From Sistotremastrum niveocremeum HHB9708 (Eukaryota; Basidiomycota; Agaricomycetes; Sistotremastrales; Sistotremastraceae), in assembly GCA_001630475.1 (NCBI GenBank), contig KV419449.1:1-64000 (forward strand): a stretch of 64,000 nt of DNA, given 5' to 3'. Positions 48,340 to 61,500 of the stretch are shown here, piece by piece. The stretch's first letter is position 1. Each line of letters begins with the position of its first letter. A model generated the notes under the pieces. The model worked only from the letters and a program-made list of their open reading frames with translations. It was not told the DNA's origin and searched no databases. Both the position numbers and the translations under genes were made by a program.

Positions 48340-50767
48340 ATGTCTGAAAAGATATTCGATACTGGGAAGCCCTTGGGCGAAATTCTTATCCGCGAGAAAA
48401 GACGCACAAACTCTGGTCGACGAGCGTTCCTTGTTGTCCTTGGACTATTTATTATTTTGGCGACTTGCTATTGTCTTTCGGCCCCATGCAATGCTAACAA
48501 AGAGGTACCGAGAGACCTTCAGTATGAGATGAAGCAAGCTCTGCAGGTAATCGCATTACTATGCTCAACGTGCATGGCCTAATTCTGTTACAGAAACCCG
48601 GAGATCAGTTCTGGTGGGATTGTAGGCCCAACGTCGAGTGTGGACGTGTAGTGTGAGTCGAATCCCATTCGGGATGCAAAATCATATAACTCACGATCAT
48701 TTTCCATCCCCTTTCACTAGTGTTCCAACCGATTATAACGATCCCAGCGTCGGCATAATCGTGTTAGCCGTAGCTCGATGGAAAGCGCGTAATTCACCGA
48801 GAAAAGGAACTGTCTTCACAAATCCCGGTACCGTATTGCCATCTTAGCACTTCAAACCATCGCTCAATATGATCCAGGTGGTCCAGGAATTTCTGGTACG
48901 AAGCTGGCAAGTGGATGGGTAGCAAGTTTCGTAGGTAACGACTATGACATAATCGGCTTTGACCCTCGTGGCGTAGGCGAGACCACGTACGCACCTCCTT
49001 CATCCCCATCAATCCCCAACCTGATGTCTTAACGAAACCGTCATCAGGCCAACTGTCCAGTGCCACACCCCCCGATCAAAACTCCTCTTTGAAGCCAACA
49101 CAGTCCTCCAAAATGGATTCTCCCTTCCCCAATTCAACAGCTCACGTCTCTACTCTCCTTCAACCCGCGAATACTTCAAGAAGCAGATGGAAGAATTCCT
49201 AGCGCTGAAGAAAGTAGAAGCGGAGCTTTGTGCGAAGAATATGGGCGAGGCACTGAGGTACATGGGTACGACCTATGTTGCGAGAGATATTGAGTTTATG
49301 AATCAACTGTTCCATGGGGACGATGAGCCGATGTACGTTTTATGGCTTCTCGAACGATTCCGTTTGATAACATTACGATGCAGCAACTTTTGGTCTGCGT
49401 CCTACGGTTCGATTCTGGGTGCCTATCTAGTAAACATGTCAGCACTCCCTGTGTTATCGCTCCCGTCTTCTGACATGACCTAGGTTCCCCGATCGCGTCG
49501 GTAAAGTCGTGATTGACGGTATCGTCAACCCCATCCGCTGGACCAGTAAGAATTACCTCCTTCTCATAAGCCCAACATCTCATCAAAATCTCTAGGCGAT
49601 CCAACTCATCTCTGGGCACGCGAATCGCTATCTTCCATCGAAGACACTTTCGAATGGTTCCTTTCAGCATGTGCCAGAGCCGGTCCCGCAGGATGCGCAT
49701 TAGCAAAGCCTCTCGAACGTTCATCTCACGCCATTGGCAATAGGATCGACACATTCTTGGACCATCTCTACGATCACCCAATGTCCTCTCTGAGTGTCGT
49801 TCGTCCCGGCGTATTGACCTCCGGCGCCGTTCGAGGTAAGTAGGTTCCTTGTTTCGACGTTGGCTGCGACTGAAGACTTTCTATTAAAAAGCTTTGTTCG
49901 TGATCTGGTTCCAAAATCCATTCGGCTGGCCCTCCTTCGCACACGATCTCGCCCAAGCAATGTATCACAACAATTCCACACCCCTCTACACAAAACTCGC
50001 AGTAAACCCAATGCCCTGGTACACCGACCTAAGCCGTTCAGCCATAACATGCGCAGATTCACCTCCCCTATCCTCGATCGACCCTCGAACAAACCCTACA
50101 GTAGACGATCTAGTTGACGAAGGCATGGCTACAATTTCTAAAGTCTCTCTTCACTTTGGTGTGAGCTCCACTATTTCGGAGCCAGATGGTGGATGTCAAT
50201 TTTGGAAGTATGTGGGAGGGGGCGTGGAGAGATATAGTGGTCCTTGGAATAAGACGCTTTCGAATAAGATTCTCATCGTTAGCAACACGGTATGTTTGTA
50301 TATTCTTGATGGAGATGCTGAGCTGACTTTCATTCTTTAGGCTGATCCGTACGTACTTGTGCAAATGACAGCGATGCATGCTAATTCAGACACAGAGACT
50401 GACAGAGTCACTCCTATCGCCAGCGCAAAGCTACTTCACAATCTCCTGAAGAATTCATCATCCCTCTTGGTTCAAAACAGTCCGGGGGTACGCCTTCTCC
50501 CTTCAATTGCACCAACGAAACCCTGTCTGACGAAAATCACAGCATACTTCAATGTCTTTCCCATCCCTATGCACCATAATGCTTGTCCGTGCATACTTTG
50601 ACAATGGCACTCTTCCAGCGGAAGGCACGATCTGCGAACCCGATAGCAAACTCTTTCCAAGGCCAGGCATCGACGAGCAGTTCCGCGATGCATTGTCGGA
50701 GGAAGAGCGTTTACTACTAAGGAGTGCCGAGGAGCTCGGGAAGATATTCACGAAACAGTACATGTAG
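48340..50767 (+). CDS. TAP-like alpha/beta hydrolase (peptidase-type), membrane-anchored, copy 1
   Basis: The model is join(48340..48546, 48594..48652, 48721..48827, 48878..48986, 49048..49332, 49384..49437, 49484..49545, 49596..49835, 49892..50289, 50341..50348, 50406..50487, 50543..50767), 611 aa. A hydrophobic helix at about 28-47 (AFLVVLGLFIILATCYCL) is a signal anchor. Then come the oxyanion segment GGPGISG, the strand YDIIGFDPRGVG, the elbow FWSASYGSILG (Ser about 262), Asp in NTADPVTP and His at NSPGHTS. The C-terminus (ILIVSNTADPVTPIASAKLL) matches the TAP-like C-terminal domain found in tripeptidyl aminopeptidase-type enzymes. Exon 10 is only 8 nt and carries the catalytic Asp codon. 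The first Gly of the usual G-x-S-x-G elbow is Ser here. Likely a secreted or cell-surface exopeptidase. Confidence 0.85.
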
Positions 50768-51249
50768 CAGAACACAGTAAGACGCTCCAATCCGCTCAGG
50801 TATCGAGAAACATATCGATAGATTCGTGTGAACTTGTTCAACAGCAAATTCTATCCCCTCCCAATAATCCATGAAAGGAAGTTTGATTTCCGTGCGACTC
50901 CGCGAATATGAAATTCAGACAAAAGATATATTCGCCCTGGGTTATATGCAAGATTACTCATAGGAACGACTTTCGGGAAACTGTAATACGCCAAAAGCAT
51001 CGGCCGAAATAGATTACGCGTGTAATTTAAGGATGGACAGATGTCCGTTTGCGACTGTGTAGAACATATATATTCATTCTCGTCAACAGAGCTTGCTGGG
51101 TTCTCGAATTGTGGGTGTCGGAATGCTGGAGGAGTCGGCTTTTCCCGTGCCACCATGTGAGAATTCACTCCTCTACGTGCTCGACCCCTCCGCAATCAGC
51201 TTCTCTGCTGCGCCCCTGTTGCTAGCATTTTCTTTCTTTGCGGGCCGCG
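50768..51249. other. intergenic between tandem hydrolases
   Basis: This is the 3' region of copy 1 and the promoter of copy 2. No gene is seen. Confidence 0.45.
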
Positions 51250-53627
51250 ATGGGCAAGCCATTGGATATCAGAGAGGTCGCCGTCGAACGGACATCCCGA
51301 AAGCCAAATCGAACCGTGGTCGTCGTCCTCGGAATTCTCATTTTCGGAGCATGCTATCGCCTTGGAACCCCGTACATTGCCAGAAATGACGTGCACACGG
51401 ACCTCAGCGTACAAATACAGGAAGCACTGACGGTCAGATACATGTCCTTAGCTCGACACACGTCTCACGTTGTTACAGAAACCTGGAGATCAGTTCTGGT
51501 GGAGTTGTAAAAACAACGTCGATTGTGGACGTATCGCGTGCGTCGTCCGCTTTTCAGAGACATCATTTACTTGTCACTAATCATCGTATTCTTGCTTAAC
51601 AGAGTTCCGACTGATTATCGCAACGAGAGCATTGGGATGACCGTGCTAGCAGTGGCTCGATGGAAAGCGCTAAACTCACCAAGTAAAGGCACAGTATTCA
51701 CAAATCCCGGTACGTTATCAACATTTCTACCACGACGTTATCGTTCAACGAAGATAAGGCGGACCTGGAGCTTCTGGTACGTTGCTTGCTAGCCCATGGG
51801 TTGCAAACCTCGTCGGAAATGACTACGACATCATCGGCTTTGACCCTCGTGGCATTGGCCAGACTACGTAAGTACCTCGTCTACCTAGGACACAATATTT
51901 TAATAATGTTCATATTAGGCCAACAGTCCGTTGCCACACTCCAATCTCAAAAGCCTTCTTCCAAGCTAACACGGTTCTCGAAAACGGATTTTCCCTTCCC
52001 CAAACCAACGAAACCCGACTATTCTCTTCTGAAACCCGCGAATACTACAGGAAGCAGACGGAAGAGTTCCTCGCGCTCAAGAAGGCAGAAGCCGATCTGT
52101 GTTCTGAGCATGTCGGCGAAGCGTTGAGATACATGGGCACGACCTTTGTCGCCCGAGACATCGATTTTATGAAGCGTTTATTCCATGGCGACGATGAGCC
52201 AATGTATGTTCATCTATGCGTCCGAGGTCTCTGTCCGATAACATCGTTTCGCAGCAACTTCTGGTCTGGATCTTATGGATCGATCCTCGGCGCTTATCTG
52301 GTGAACATGTGAGATGCTCTCCTATGGTCGCTATCGCGTTCTAACATCAAAGCAGGTTCCCTGATCGCATAGGGAGAGTTGCTATTGACGGTATCGCCAA
52401 TCCTGTCAGCTGGGCTGGTGAGTACCATCTTTCATTCGTCGACCAAACGTCTCTAACCGATTGGTCGATTAGGCGATCCAAGTTATCTTTGGGCTCGTGA
52501 TTGGTTATCTTCTACTGAGGATACATACCAATGGTTCCTCTCCGCATGTGCCAAAGCCGGACCCGCAGGCTGCGCATTAGCCAAATCCGACGACGAGTCG
52601 GCCAAAGCCATCGGCAAGCGAATCGACAAATTCTTGGATCTCCTGTACGATCATCCGATACCATCCACGAAGGGCGTTCGGCCGGGTGTACTGACTGCAG
52701 GCGCAGTTCGAGGTGAGCAACCTTCTTGCTTTCCAAGCTATGACTGACAACGATGTAAAGCCGTATTCCTCATTTCGCTCGAGGGTCCCCTTAGCTGGCA
52801 GCGCTTCGCTCAAGATCTTGCGGAAGCTATCTATCACGACAATCCCACTCCTCTATACACCAGAGTCGTAGTCAATCACATGCCGTATTTCGACTTGAGT
52901 CGATCTGCCGTCACCTGCGCGGATTCGCCTCCCCTCTCCTCTACGGACCCTCGTACGAATCCGACGGTAGACGACCTGATCGACGAAGGCTTGACGACAA
53001 TCACCAAAGTTTCGCCTCACTTCGGCGTGAGCGTCACGATCTCCGAACCGGACGGTGGATGTCAATTCTGGAAGTACGTGGGTGGCGGAGTCGAAAGATA
53101 TAACGGACCTTGGAACAAGACGCTCTCCAACAAGATTCTTATCATTAGCAACAAGGTATGTTCGTACAATCTCGGGTAGGAAGTTATGCTGACTTTATTC
53201 CGAAGGCTGATCCGTAAGTCCCGATGTCAACTCTAAAGTCGCAAAGGAGCGTATTAATTCAAAGACAGAGTTACCCCCATCGCGAGCGGAAAGCTACTGC
53301 ATGGTCTCTTGAACGATTCCTCAGCTCTCTTGGTGCAAAACAGTTCCGGGGTATGCGTCAATTTCCGTCCGATCGCCTTTGACTAATTTAAATGGCCAGC
53401 ATACTTCCGGATCTTTCCCAACGCTATGTACCGTCAAGCTCACTCGGGCATATTTTGTAAACGGTACTCTCCCGGCGGAAGGAACTATCTGTGAACCCGA
53501 TGGCCAACTCTTCCCTGTCTCTGGCAAGAGCGATAAGTTATATGAGAACGATGAGTTGTCGGATGATGATCAGGTACTCTTGAGGAGTGCGGAGGCTCTT
53601 GGGAAGTTGTTCACGAAGCGACAATAA
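51250..53627 (+). CDS. TAP-like alpha/beta hydrolase (peptidase-type), membrane-anchored, copy 2
   Basis: The model is join(51250..51432, 51479..51537, 51603..51709, 51759..51867, 51919..52203, 52255..52308, 52356..52417, 52473..52712, 52761..53155, 53206..53213, 53269..53350, 53400..53627), 603 aa. The exon plan is the same as copy 1: nine of twelve exons have equal length and every phase matches. It has an N-terminal hydrophobic anchor (VVVVLGILIFGACYRLG), GGPGASG, FDPRGIG, the elbow FWSGSYGSILG (Ser about 254), Asp in NKADPVTP from an 8-nt exon, and His in NSSGHTSGSF as first codon of the last exon. It is a tandem duplicate of copy 1, with the central half the most conserved. Likely cell-surface or secreted exopeptidase; substrate unknown. 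Confidence 0.85.
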
Positions 53628-53999
53628 TAAAATAATAGGATGTAGCCAACCGCTATGTATCATCAACTTCGTCCCCAACTCTATATATATATCGCATTAT
53701 TCCCACTTCACCGACCTTTCGCAGGCCATTTCGAGAAACGAAATTTGATTTAGAGCGTAAATCCGCATAGAATGTACAGTATATTACAGAAGACATCTCC
53801 GACGTGAGCAACACGAGAACAATCCTACATCACACATAATCGTAACTTCTGGACTACTAATATTCCGCAAGCTTCAGCACCTTTCCTGTAGAACATTCAG
53901 ATATGAATGATCGAGCCGTGCAACAGAGTGACGAACCGTGGTGGAATCTGGGACGCTCCCGCTTCCTATTCAATCTCTCCACTTCGCCCTATTACCGAG
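53628..53999. other. convergent intergenic gap
   Basis: This separates the 3' end of hydrolase copy 2 (+) from the 3' end of the carnitine acetyltransferase gene (-). A TATATATA stretch near 53682 is probably 3' UTR. No gene is seen. Confidence 0.45.
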
Positions 54000-56994
54000 T
54001 CAGCTTCGCGAACGATACCACATCGACAAATCAAGGCTTACACTATCGAAGAACGAATATCCGGCTATGACAAGTCAGCAAGGGACTGCTTATATCGAAA
54101 GGATGTACTCACTCAGTTCGTCTTCTTCCTCTTCCTCCGTCTCGTTGAGGACTTGCGCCGAAATAGGGTTGCCAGTTCTTGAGTCTCTCAAAGTACCAGA
54201 GTGATCGACGAAGGGTTCCGGTCTCTCGTTAGCTTGTCTGTATATTTGCTGTATGATGCGCGAAACGTCCAACAGATAGTTCTGAAGAGTGTCGAGATAT
54301 CGTCTGGTCTGCAAATGCTTTGATGACGCGCAGCTATATAGAAGAAATCAATATCGATATCAAAGGCAAAGGAAATTACATACACTGAGATACCATCATC
54401 CTTGATGATGTAGCCAATTCCAAAGCCGTCAGCTGCGACAGGACCGAATCCGAATAACCTCAGCGCAGGGTTTCCACAGTTCGAAGTTGACAGAATAGAA
54501 GTATTGAGGACAGTCCAGCCATGATCGGTGAAGATCTCCGGAAGCGAAGGCTTGAAATGACCACTTGATGACGTTGGAGTCGAAGCGCCGCTTCCGCCGG
54601 ACTTGTAGCCGTCAATCGAACCTTCGTTGATTTCGCGCTGGAGGAGGCAGTATAAGGCGTAAAGGTGCCTGGAAGGCGAATCCATCAGGGATGCTTCACA
54701 GAGCTGGGAGGACGCATACCGGTCTTGACCAAGACCCTTGGCACATTCTTTCGTTAACTTCGTATGCGCTTCGCAAGCCTTGCGGAGAAGGTGAATCTTC
54801 TGCGTAGGTGTAGCCTCTGAGAAGTATCCCTGCATAAAACGAGATTAGACGTGCTGACGTGGCGTTGTTCGGCCAGACTATTACCTTGGTGAACGCGACG
54901 CTCTCGGGCTGGACTGTTCGAATAGCTTCGGTACGACCGTGCAAGAAAGCCTTCGTCATTGCAGGTTCGTATGTGCACTCGATCCGTCCTAGTAATGATC
55001 AGTTCGGGAAATCACACAATAAGCGCCGAGACGAATACCGTATAAACCGAAATAGGCAGCCTGGAACGCCAGCTGAACGAAGGCATCGGGACTGAACCCA
55101 TACTTGGTAATGAAGTTCTTCCCGTAGTGCTTAAACTCCAACGCTTGACAGTCATTTTGACAAATGAGATCGCTAATCCTTGTTTCGGCGAACCGAATGC
55201 CTGCGCAGACTTCAGGAGTCAATGTCCATTCGAGCTTGTGCGGCGATGAATTGAGGTATTCCGGGACGCCATTCTGAGGAGGCACCGCCGTAGAGTTCCG
55301 GTGTTTAGCTTTGTATGACTTCGAGAAGGGCGAAAGCTTGGCTTGGAACATCGTCGGGGCGGAAGGGTTGATAGAATGCGCGAGCAACATCAAATTGTCG
55401 GTGAAGATATCTAGAGGCCTTTTGAGTATCTTTGTCCTTGTATCAGAGCGTCTAGGCTGGATCTCACCTGCAGCGAACCTGGCGGAACGTTAGCGCCAAA
55501 GTCGATGATGACGTCATAGGAGAACTCACCTCAGGACTGTGTGTCCGTCGACACCGGTGTGTTCAAAGTTTATACCAGCTGCTCCATTGGCACAGACGAT
55601 GATTTGAAGCTAATAGATGTTGAGCTGCCTCCGGTGTACAGATTATTAGGCCGAAAACGTACTTTATCATACCTAAGGGCAGATTAGATCACAGAGTTGT
55701 ATCACCGAAGGGGAAGGCTTACCATCGATTTGTGCACGTTCCCACTTGAATACCTACCTCGACATGAGTATCTTGTGAGCAGAATGGGAAGAAGTTGACG
55801 AACCGTTCGAAAGACTATAGGTACCGCAAAGGAAGTTGCTGCATAATTCGGGCAAGCCAGTCGGTTCGGCATCATCCAGGCATACGATGAACAGCGCATC
55901 ATCTACGACTTTCAGACATGCCGCATTGTTCCTATCGGTCTGCAAAGTCTTCCGCAGCCCGTTCCACACTTTTCGGTTTTCGGTCGACAGAACGCCAACT
56001 GCTGATCGCGCTACTTCATGAATAGGTGTCTTATCGGCATCTTGTACGATTGCTTGAAGGTTTAGATGGATGTCGCGTTCGGTGAGGATCGGTCGATTAT
56101 CGGAGTCCAGGACATCGAAATAATCTGGGGTAATATTCGTGAGAAATGGCACCCGATCGATCGAAATATGATCCTTACAAAATTGTCCTCTTCGAATGAT
56201 AACGATATGCTGAGACCGCTCGTTAGATGCCATACGACATCCTCTCTAGTTCAAGTTAGCAAGACTGAATTTCTAGATTTGATGATCATACCTCGGTGGG
56301 AATGCGAGCGGTGCCGAATAAGCGGGTGTACTGGTCCATATCTAACGGAATACCTCGAACATTATCAGGCTCGAGTAGACCAGCTCTGAGATCATGAATG
56401 AAGCCCAATGAGGAGACGATAAGTGCAGATGCACGCGGAAGTTGCGTGCCACGCGAAGGAGTAGGATCATCCCTGCAGACGGGTGAATATTCGTCAAGGT
56501 CAATACGTCATTAGACATACTCGAGTACGAAGAACGGATTGAGGGCCAGTACCACTGGATCTGAATGGGACAAGTATGATTCGTACCTATAACGAGTTTA
56601 TTAGGATCATCTGGCAGCGCGATCTCAAAGCTTGCTCACCAAAAGTCTTCGATGTAGCTGACGCGACGTAATGTGTCAAAGTCGAGTTGAAGATCCAGAC
56701 AATCAAAAACAGCTCACCTATCCTTCGTTTTAGCCCATTCCACCAGCTTCTCCTGTATCCGTGGTCCATCGCCACGTAGGAACGCATCCACTGCTCTCTT
56801 CGTCTGCTCATGCTCATGGTGATCTTGGAGCCCCTCGAGTGCTCTCAGATATCGTTTGCAAGTATCCTGTGCAGATGGTCTCAGCGATCGATCTAAATAC
56901 ATCGTACAATGTCGTGGCTCACCTCGAGAGGTGGTATTGGCAGCTTTGGCAGCTTGTGCTGCGAGGCGAAGGTCTTGGAGTTAGGATCCATCAT
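54000..56994 (-). CDS. carnitine O-acetyltransferase
   Basis: It transfers acetyl groups between CoA and carnitine so that acetyl units can move between cytosol, peroxisome and mitochondrion. The model (about 754-757 aa, 15 exons) is complement(join(54000..54064, 54113..54333, 54384..54829, 54885..54988, 55039..55410, 55468..55478, 55530..55609, 55663..55672, 55723..55771, 55825..56245, 56292..56472, 56521..56586, 56640..56657, 56718..56866, 56923..56994)). Family signatures in order: LPKLPIPPLEDTCKRYL, DDPTPSRGTQ, QVGTCTNRWYDK, the catalytic loop NFEHTGVDGHTVLR (His about 339), RIECTYEPAMTKAFLHGRTE, FGFGPVAADGFGIGYI and CASSKHLQTRRYLDTL. Three exons are 10, 11 and 18 nt. The donor at 55824 could instead be at 55815, which would keep the usual CGTY. 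No peroxisomal SKL-type C-terminus is seen (it ends YRSRS). A basidiomycete-type Ser/Gly insert lies after DGYKSGG. Confidence 0.9.
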
Positions 56995-58307
56995 GTTTCA
57001 AGCTGATTGAACAAAGACAAGAGCACCAGAAAGCCAACGAAAGCTCTGACGAGGCAAGACACAGTACAGAGGCAGATTAGAGGTCGTAAATGCGAAATCG
57101 GACGAACACAGTGAAATCTGAAGTCTTAAGAACAAGTGCGGGGAAATCAGAAGGCACAGGCCCAGTCGGAGTTAGAGCGTATTTGCGCTGATAAGGAAAT
57201 AAAGTCTGGCGTTACATTGCGGCAGCCACGTGCCGTTCCGTCCCCCTCCGACTTTGCCCGCGCGAAAGTTGAACTTGAGTCAAGCCTCGACTTCTTTCAA
57301 CCTCTAAATATTGACTGTTTGGGAAGGTACTTTAGTTTTCGAGGAACACAGGCACTACTAGGAAAACACCTGCTTATCGATGGCCTTCCGTCTCTCAGAT
57401 GATGATGCTGATTGTCCCATTCCAGCGAAGACAGACGGGCCGTCACCGGAGATCGCCATTCAAGTTGAAATGAGTTCAGTACATTCACGTACGTCTCTGC
57501 GCAGATATCGAAGTACACACTCTGTCACCATTGCCAACAGCCATTTCTAGCTGTCAGTCGATTCTACGATGACACGTTGCCAATGTCACGCAGCGTGCTG
57601 CAGCTGACATCTGAAAATGTGGCATCAGTCGCACGACGAGCATCCTCTGTGAAGAAAATAGTATCAGGGGAAACTTTGGCATGCCAGATAAGTATATCAT
57701 ATCCAAGTGGGTCCTTTCCGTAACAACAATCCGAGAATACTCAACTCGTTCCCAATTTCCCAGGGCGCGATTGTTAGGTACCTCGCGGACGTCTGCTGAT
57801 TTGGACCACTCAGGTGGCATCATAACATGCAGCGGCCTCAGCATTCCATCCATGCCCACGCTCGTCGGTCATCTGCTCATGTTGCTCATGTTTTCCAAAG
57901 CACGGCATTTCCTCTCAGGCACATGTTCTGAACATGTGACCACCGCCACGAGGATACTCATGCTCATACTCATAATCACGAGTATGATTCTCATTCATGA
58001 TCGTGAATCCGAGCATAAACCTGACCCCGCAGCATCTTGGCTAACACAAGGCGCCGATATCCACGGGATAACAAGACGTCCCATTTCCAGGCATCTCACT
58101 GACAACAGCTTCAACATGATCACGCGCCTCCTTTCACGGGACTCTTTTGCATCCGTCCCGCCTGGCATAAACTACCAATTGAAGAAGCGGATCTAGACCT
58201 TCCTCTTATCCAGTTGCTCAACCGTAACGTTAACGTTAGCACTCAATCGAGATGGCGCCACTACCACACTGCGATTCCTTTTCTTTTCTTGAGGCTTACA
58301 CGCCATT

Positions 58308-58592
58308 ATGCCACTACTAGCTCTCTCGCTATGCCAGGAAATACGATCACCGAATTCGAGTCAAGAACTCGATGTGAAGTCGCGGCTTCGTTATTGGAAA
58401 AACGACATTATCGTCGATGTCTTATCACGCATCTCTGCCCCCACTCTCGATTCGATCCCGATTTCACAAAACATGAGGCTATCTCATTTAGCCTCGATGT
58501 CTCCTTGGTTCGATCGGATTTGGGCTAGGTCAATGTATCATCTCACATCGCGTCGAAGATATCCCGACCTCGCAACTCGGTTAACATCATAG
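58308..58592 (+). pseudogene. possible F-box-like remnant
   Basis: An open frame contains DIIVDVLSRISAPTLDSIP, then MRLSHLASMSPWFDRIW and LTSRRRYPDLATRLTS. This order (a helix ending in a DVLSRI motif, then a position-specific W and a PDLATRL motif) faintly recalls fungal F-box-like proteins. It differs from the six genes above and lacks the Val|Cys intron. Downstream frames do not connect cleanly. Low confidence. Confidence 0.2.
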
Positions 58593-61500
58593 ACGCGTCA
58601 CCTTTTCCCCATAACCCCCACGACCAACCCTTCACCTACGTTTAATTTCGCATAGGCATATTTCCTCGCCTCCACCTTGAGTCTCATTTTTTCCGCGATT
58701 TATCCTAATCCGGCGATTCAACCCATCGCCCGGGGTCTACTGTCAGTTCAACTAACCGACGCGATTCTCAAATCCCTTTACCCGATAAAGGCACTACTCC
58801 CTGACCTCGTGGCTTCTCCAATGAACTTCTTCCGTTTATCTGCTCTACCCTAGCGCTCCGGCGTTCTTCCTTTCTCTCTGTCCAGTAGAGTACCTTTACC
58901 TCTACTCGGATATGAAGCCAGTCGGATACTCGGCTCGTCTCTCACCACCAGGCTCTCCGTTCTTGACACCCAACGGACACATTGACGCCAAGCGTCTATA
59001 TCCGGTCAGATCATCTCATCCATGAAGGGCCGCCATTCTGACAGCGTTTGAAGGATGAGAAGCCGAAGCCGAATACATTATACAAGGCAAGAGCATGGTG
59101 GCGTTGGCGTTCGACTTGCAACAATCTATTGACATTCTTGGCATAGGGCAATTCTGTCAAACCTGATGTCGCCCGCCTGTCATGCATCGCCCCAGGGAAT
59201 CAGAGAACGCTAGAGACGAATCAGTCCTCCGAGCGACTACCAGGAGCTCAAATCGAAGCTTGTCCGCATATCGTTGACCTGTGTACAGCTGCTAGAGAAC
59301 ATTCCATGGCGCCAGCACTCGTCGTGTCATTCAGTAGTCTTCGGCATACACATTCTATTGCAATGGTACGATACAACTCACGTCCTCCCCGTGTTCTGTC
59401 AATCGTAGTCTTCTGACCTCGCTCATCAAGCTGTACCATGTCCATAGCAACTGCCAGCAGTCCCACACGTGTGCTATTCCTACATTCGGAATCCAGCTGC
59501 TGCCATCCAGTTCATCCACCACATCCGCCTCATCTCTCCCAGCCTTATCAGCCGCAGGCCCGCAGCGACTTGTTATCACCAAGCATCGCAACGTGTCGAA
59601 CCGTCTACTAAGAACTTTCGCTGAAGTGAAATCAGAACCAATCGTCCAAGCGCCTGCGGTCATCACAGCCTCTATCTTCCCATCTCGAGAATCGGCTCGG
59701 AAATCGCGTTGGCTTACTCGTTCCCTCGGCTCGGGCCCCGGCCAACATTCAAAATCACTATCCGCCCCGCGCAACCGAAACCGATGACCGAAGGATCAAC
59801 CCGCTTCCCTTCTCGCAGAACCTCAAGGAGCGCTCAACGGCTTTCTCCCCTCACCGAACCAATAGACGCCTTCCCATCTTCCGATCAATCGGTCCTTGAG
59901 AAGGGGCACGACTCCAATCCGACCTCCCCCGCGTCAAGCCGTGCCGCTCCTGCCGACGACATCTAATCTTATCAGTTTCTCCCACTGCTTCGACCTTGGT
60001 CTTTAGCAGGACATAAAATGACAGACGCCGAGACCTTCGTTCTATTCTATAGAATGGCTTCTCACCCTAGACCTGCTACCGTGTCTTCCGATTCTTGTCG
60101 GTGTGAAGTTCGGCTTTGGTCGTATCGATTGATTCTTTCGTGATTCTGGTCTTTCGCGATGTCCTGATCTTCAAGGTTCCTCGACTTCTATCGATCCAGA
60201 CTTTGAAGTAACTTCCGAATGTCGGCGACGACTGAGGGCTTTTGACTTCTATACTGATCCTACAATGTCTCGATGCTCGTTCGGCAAGACTGAATAGCTC
60301 GACAGTGCTCAATACCGTGAGAAATCGCATCACGCTGTCTATTCCATCGTCTATCAATATATTCCGGATCTCACGTATATCAGACAACAGCACACGTTCA
60401 TGCGAAATAGCGGACACATACCTTCAGCTCAAAATACATTCCCAATCCGAACATAAATATCCAAGGTTCAGGACATTCATCGGCCACCGACAAAGAAACC
60501 GTCACCGAAGACAAAGCATATTTCGGGCCGATCCTCTGTCATAAAATGCCACGAGTCGGATCCATCCGAGTCGTACAGAAGAACGGACAAACAGTCAGCT
60601 TTAGTCAGCATCCGATAGACAGAATGCTAGATTAGATAACATTTACACCTAAGATCGTAATTCTCCGAAGTTTCCCTGACCATTTCCCTTCTCCCGATCT
60701 ACCCGGACCAGCGACTAGCTAGCGAGTCAAGGGACGACGGTACCGAGTCTAGACGCTCAATGAATGCTATGGACATTGACGCTCATACTACTTTAATCGC
60801 CAGACGTCTGTCAATCCCACTTCGCCTTCGTTCCTGAAATAAAGGAGAAATTGACGGTACGTCCCATCGCCGGAGCCAATTACCTCAATTACTCCACCTA
60901 CCCCTGGCTCGCTCCTGATTTCAGCATCTATAGATTGAGATTTAGCTCCACCAAAGGAGGCAAATATTAATCTAATCGAAAAGGGGGGTAAAGGTACGGT
61001 AACGTCCCAAGGACGCAGCCATATGCTCCATGCCCGAATGTCTGGGCCAAGGCTTGTGGTAGCCTGATGACAGGCTTGGCCGTTAACTTAGTATTGCCTG
61101 ATACGGAGATCAGATCCCATCTGCAGGGCCCAGGGCCAGCGATCCTTTGCCATGGGCCATGGGCCAATGAACCGACGATAACCGAGAAAGTCGACTCCTG
61201 ACTCACGATCGAGTGTGGTGGTCCTGACTCGATGGCTTCAGATACTCATCGTTTCGTTCAATGCATTGGGAATATTGAAACACGGCCAAGAATTGATCTT
61301 GAATGATGAATGATGTAGAACGACTATTGGATATCGGATCGTGTCCCGCGGCGTTCTTGGATTTTCTTGGGGCGATTCATCGAATTCCAACGGCTTCGAG
61401 CGGCATAGCATGAAATCGTGCTACGGCCAGCTGACTAAACAATCTCTCGAATTGACAAGCCTACATTCAGACCTGTATACGATCATTCATTTCTCACCTT

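Noticed and set aside
49296-49781. 161-codon minus-strand frame
   Set aside because: Antisense to hydrolase copy 1 exons that carry conserved motifs on the plus strand.
57955-58010. ACTCAT/ATGAGT-rich near-palindrome
   Set aside because: Short imperfect hairpin with no flanking repeats or gene context; not distinguishable from chance.
57681-58196. 171-codon plus-strand frame
   Set aside because: No recognisable motif, no codon pattern like neighbouring genes, and no splice partners.
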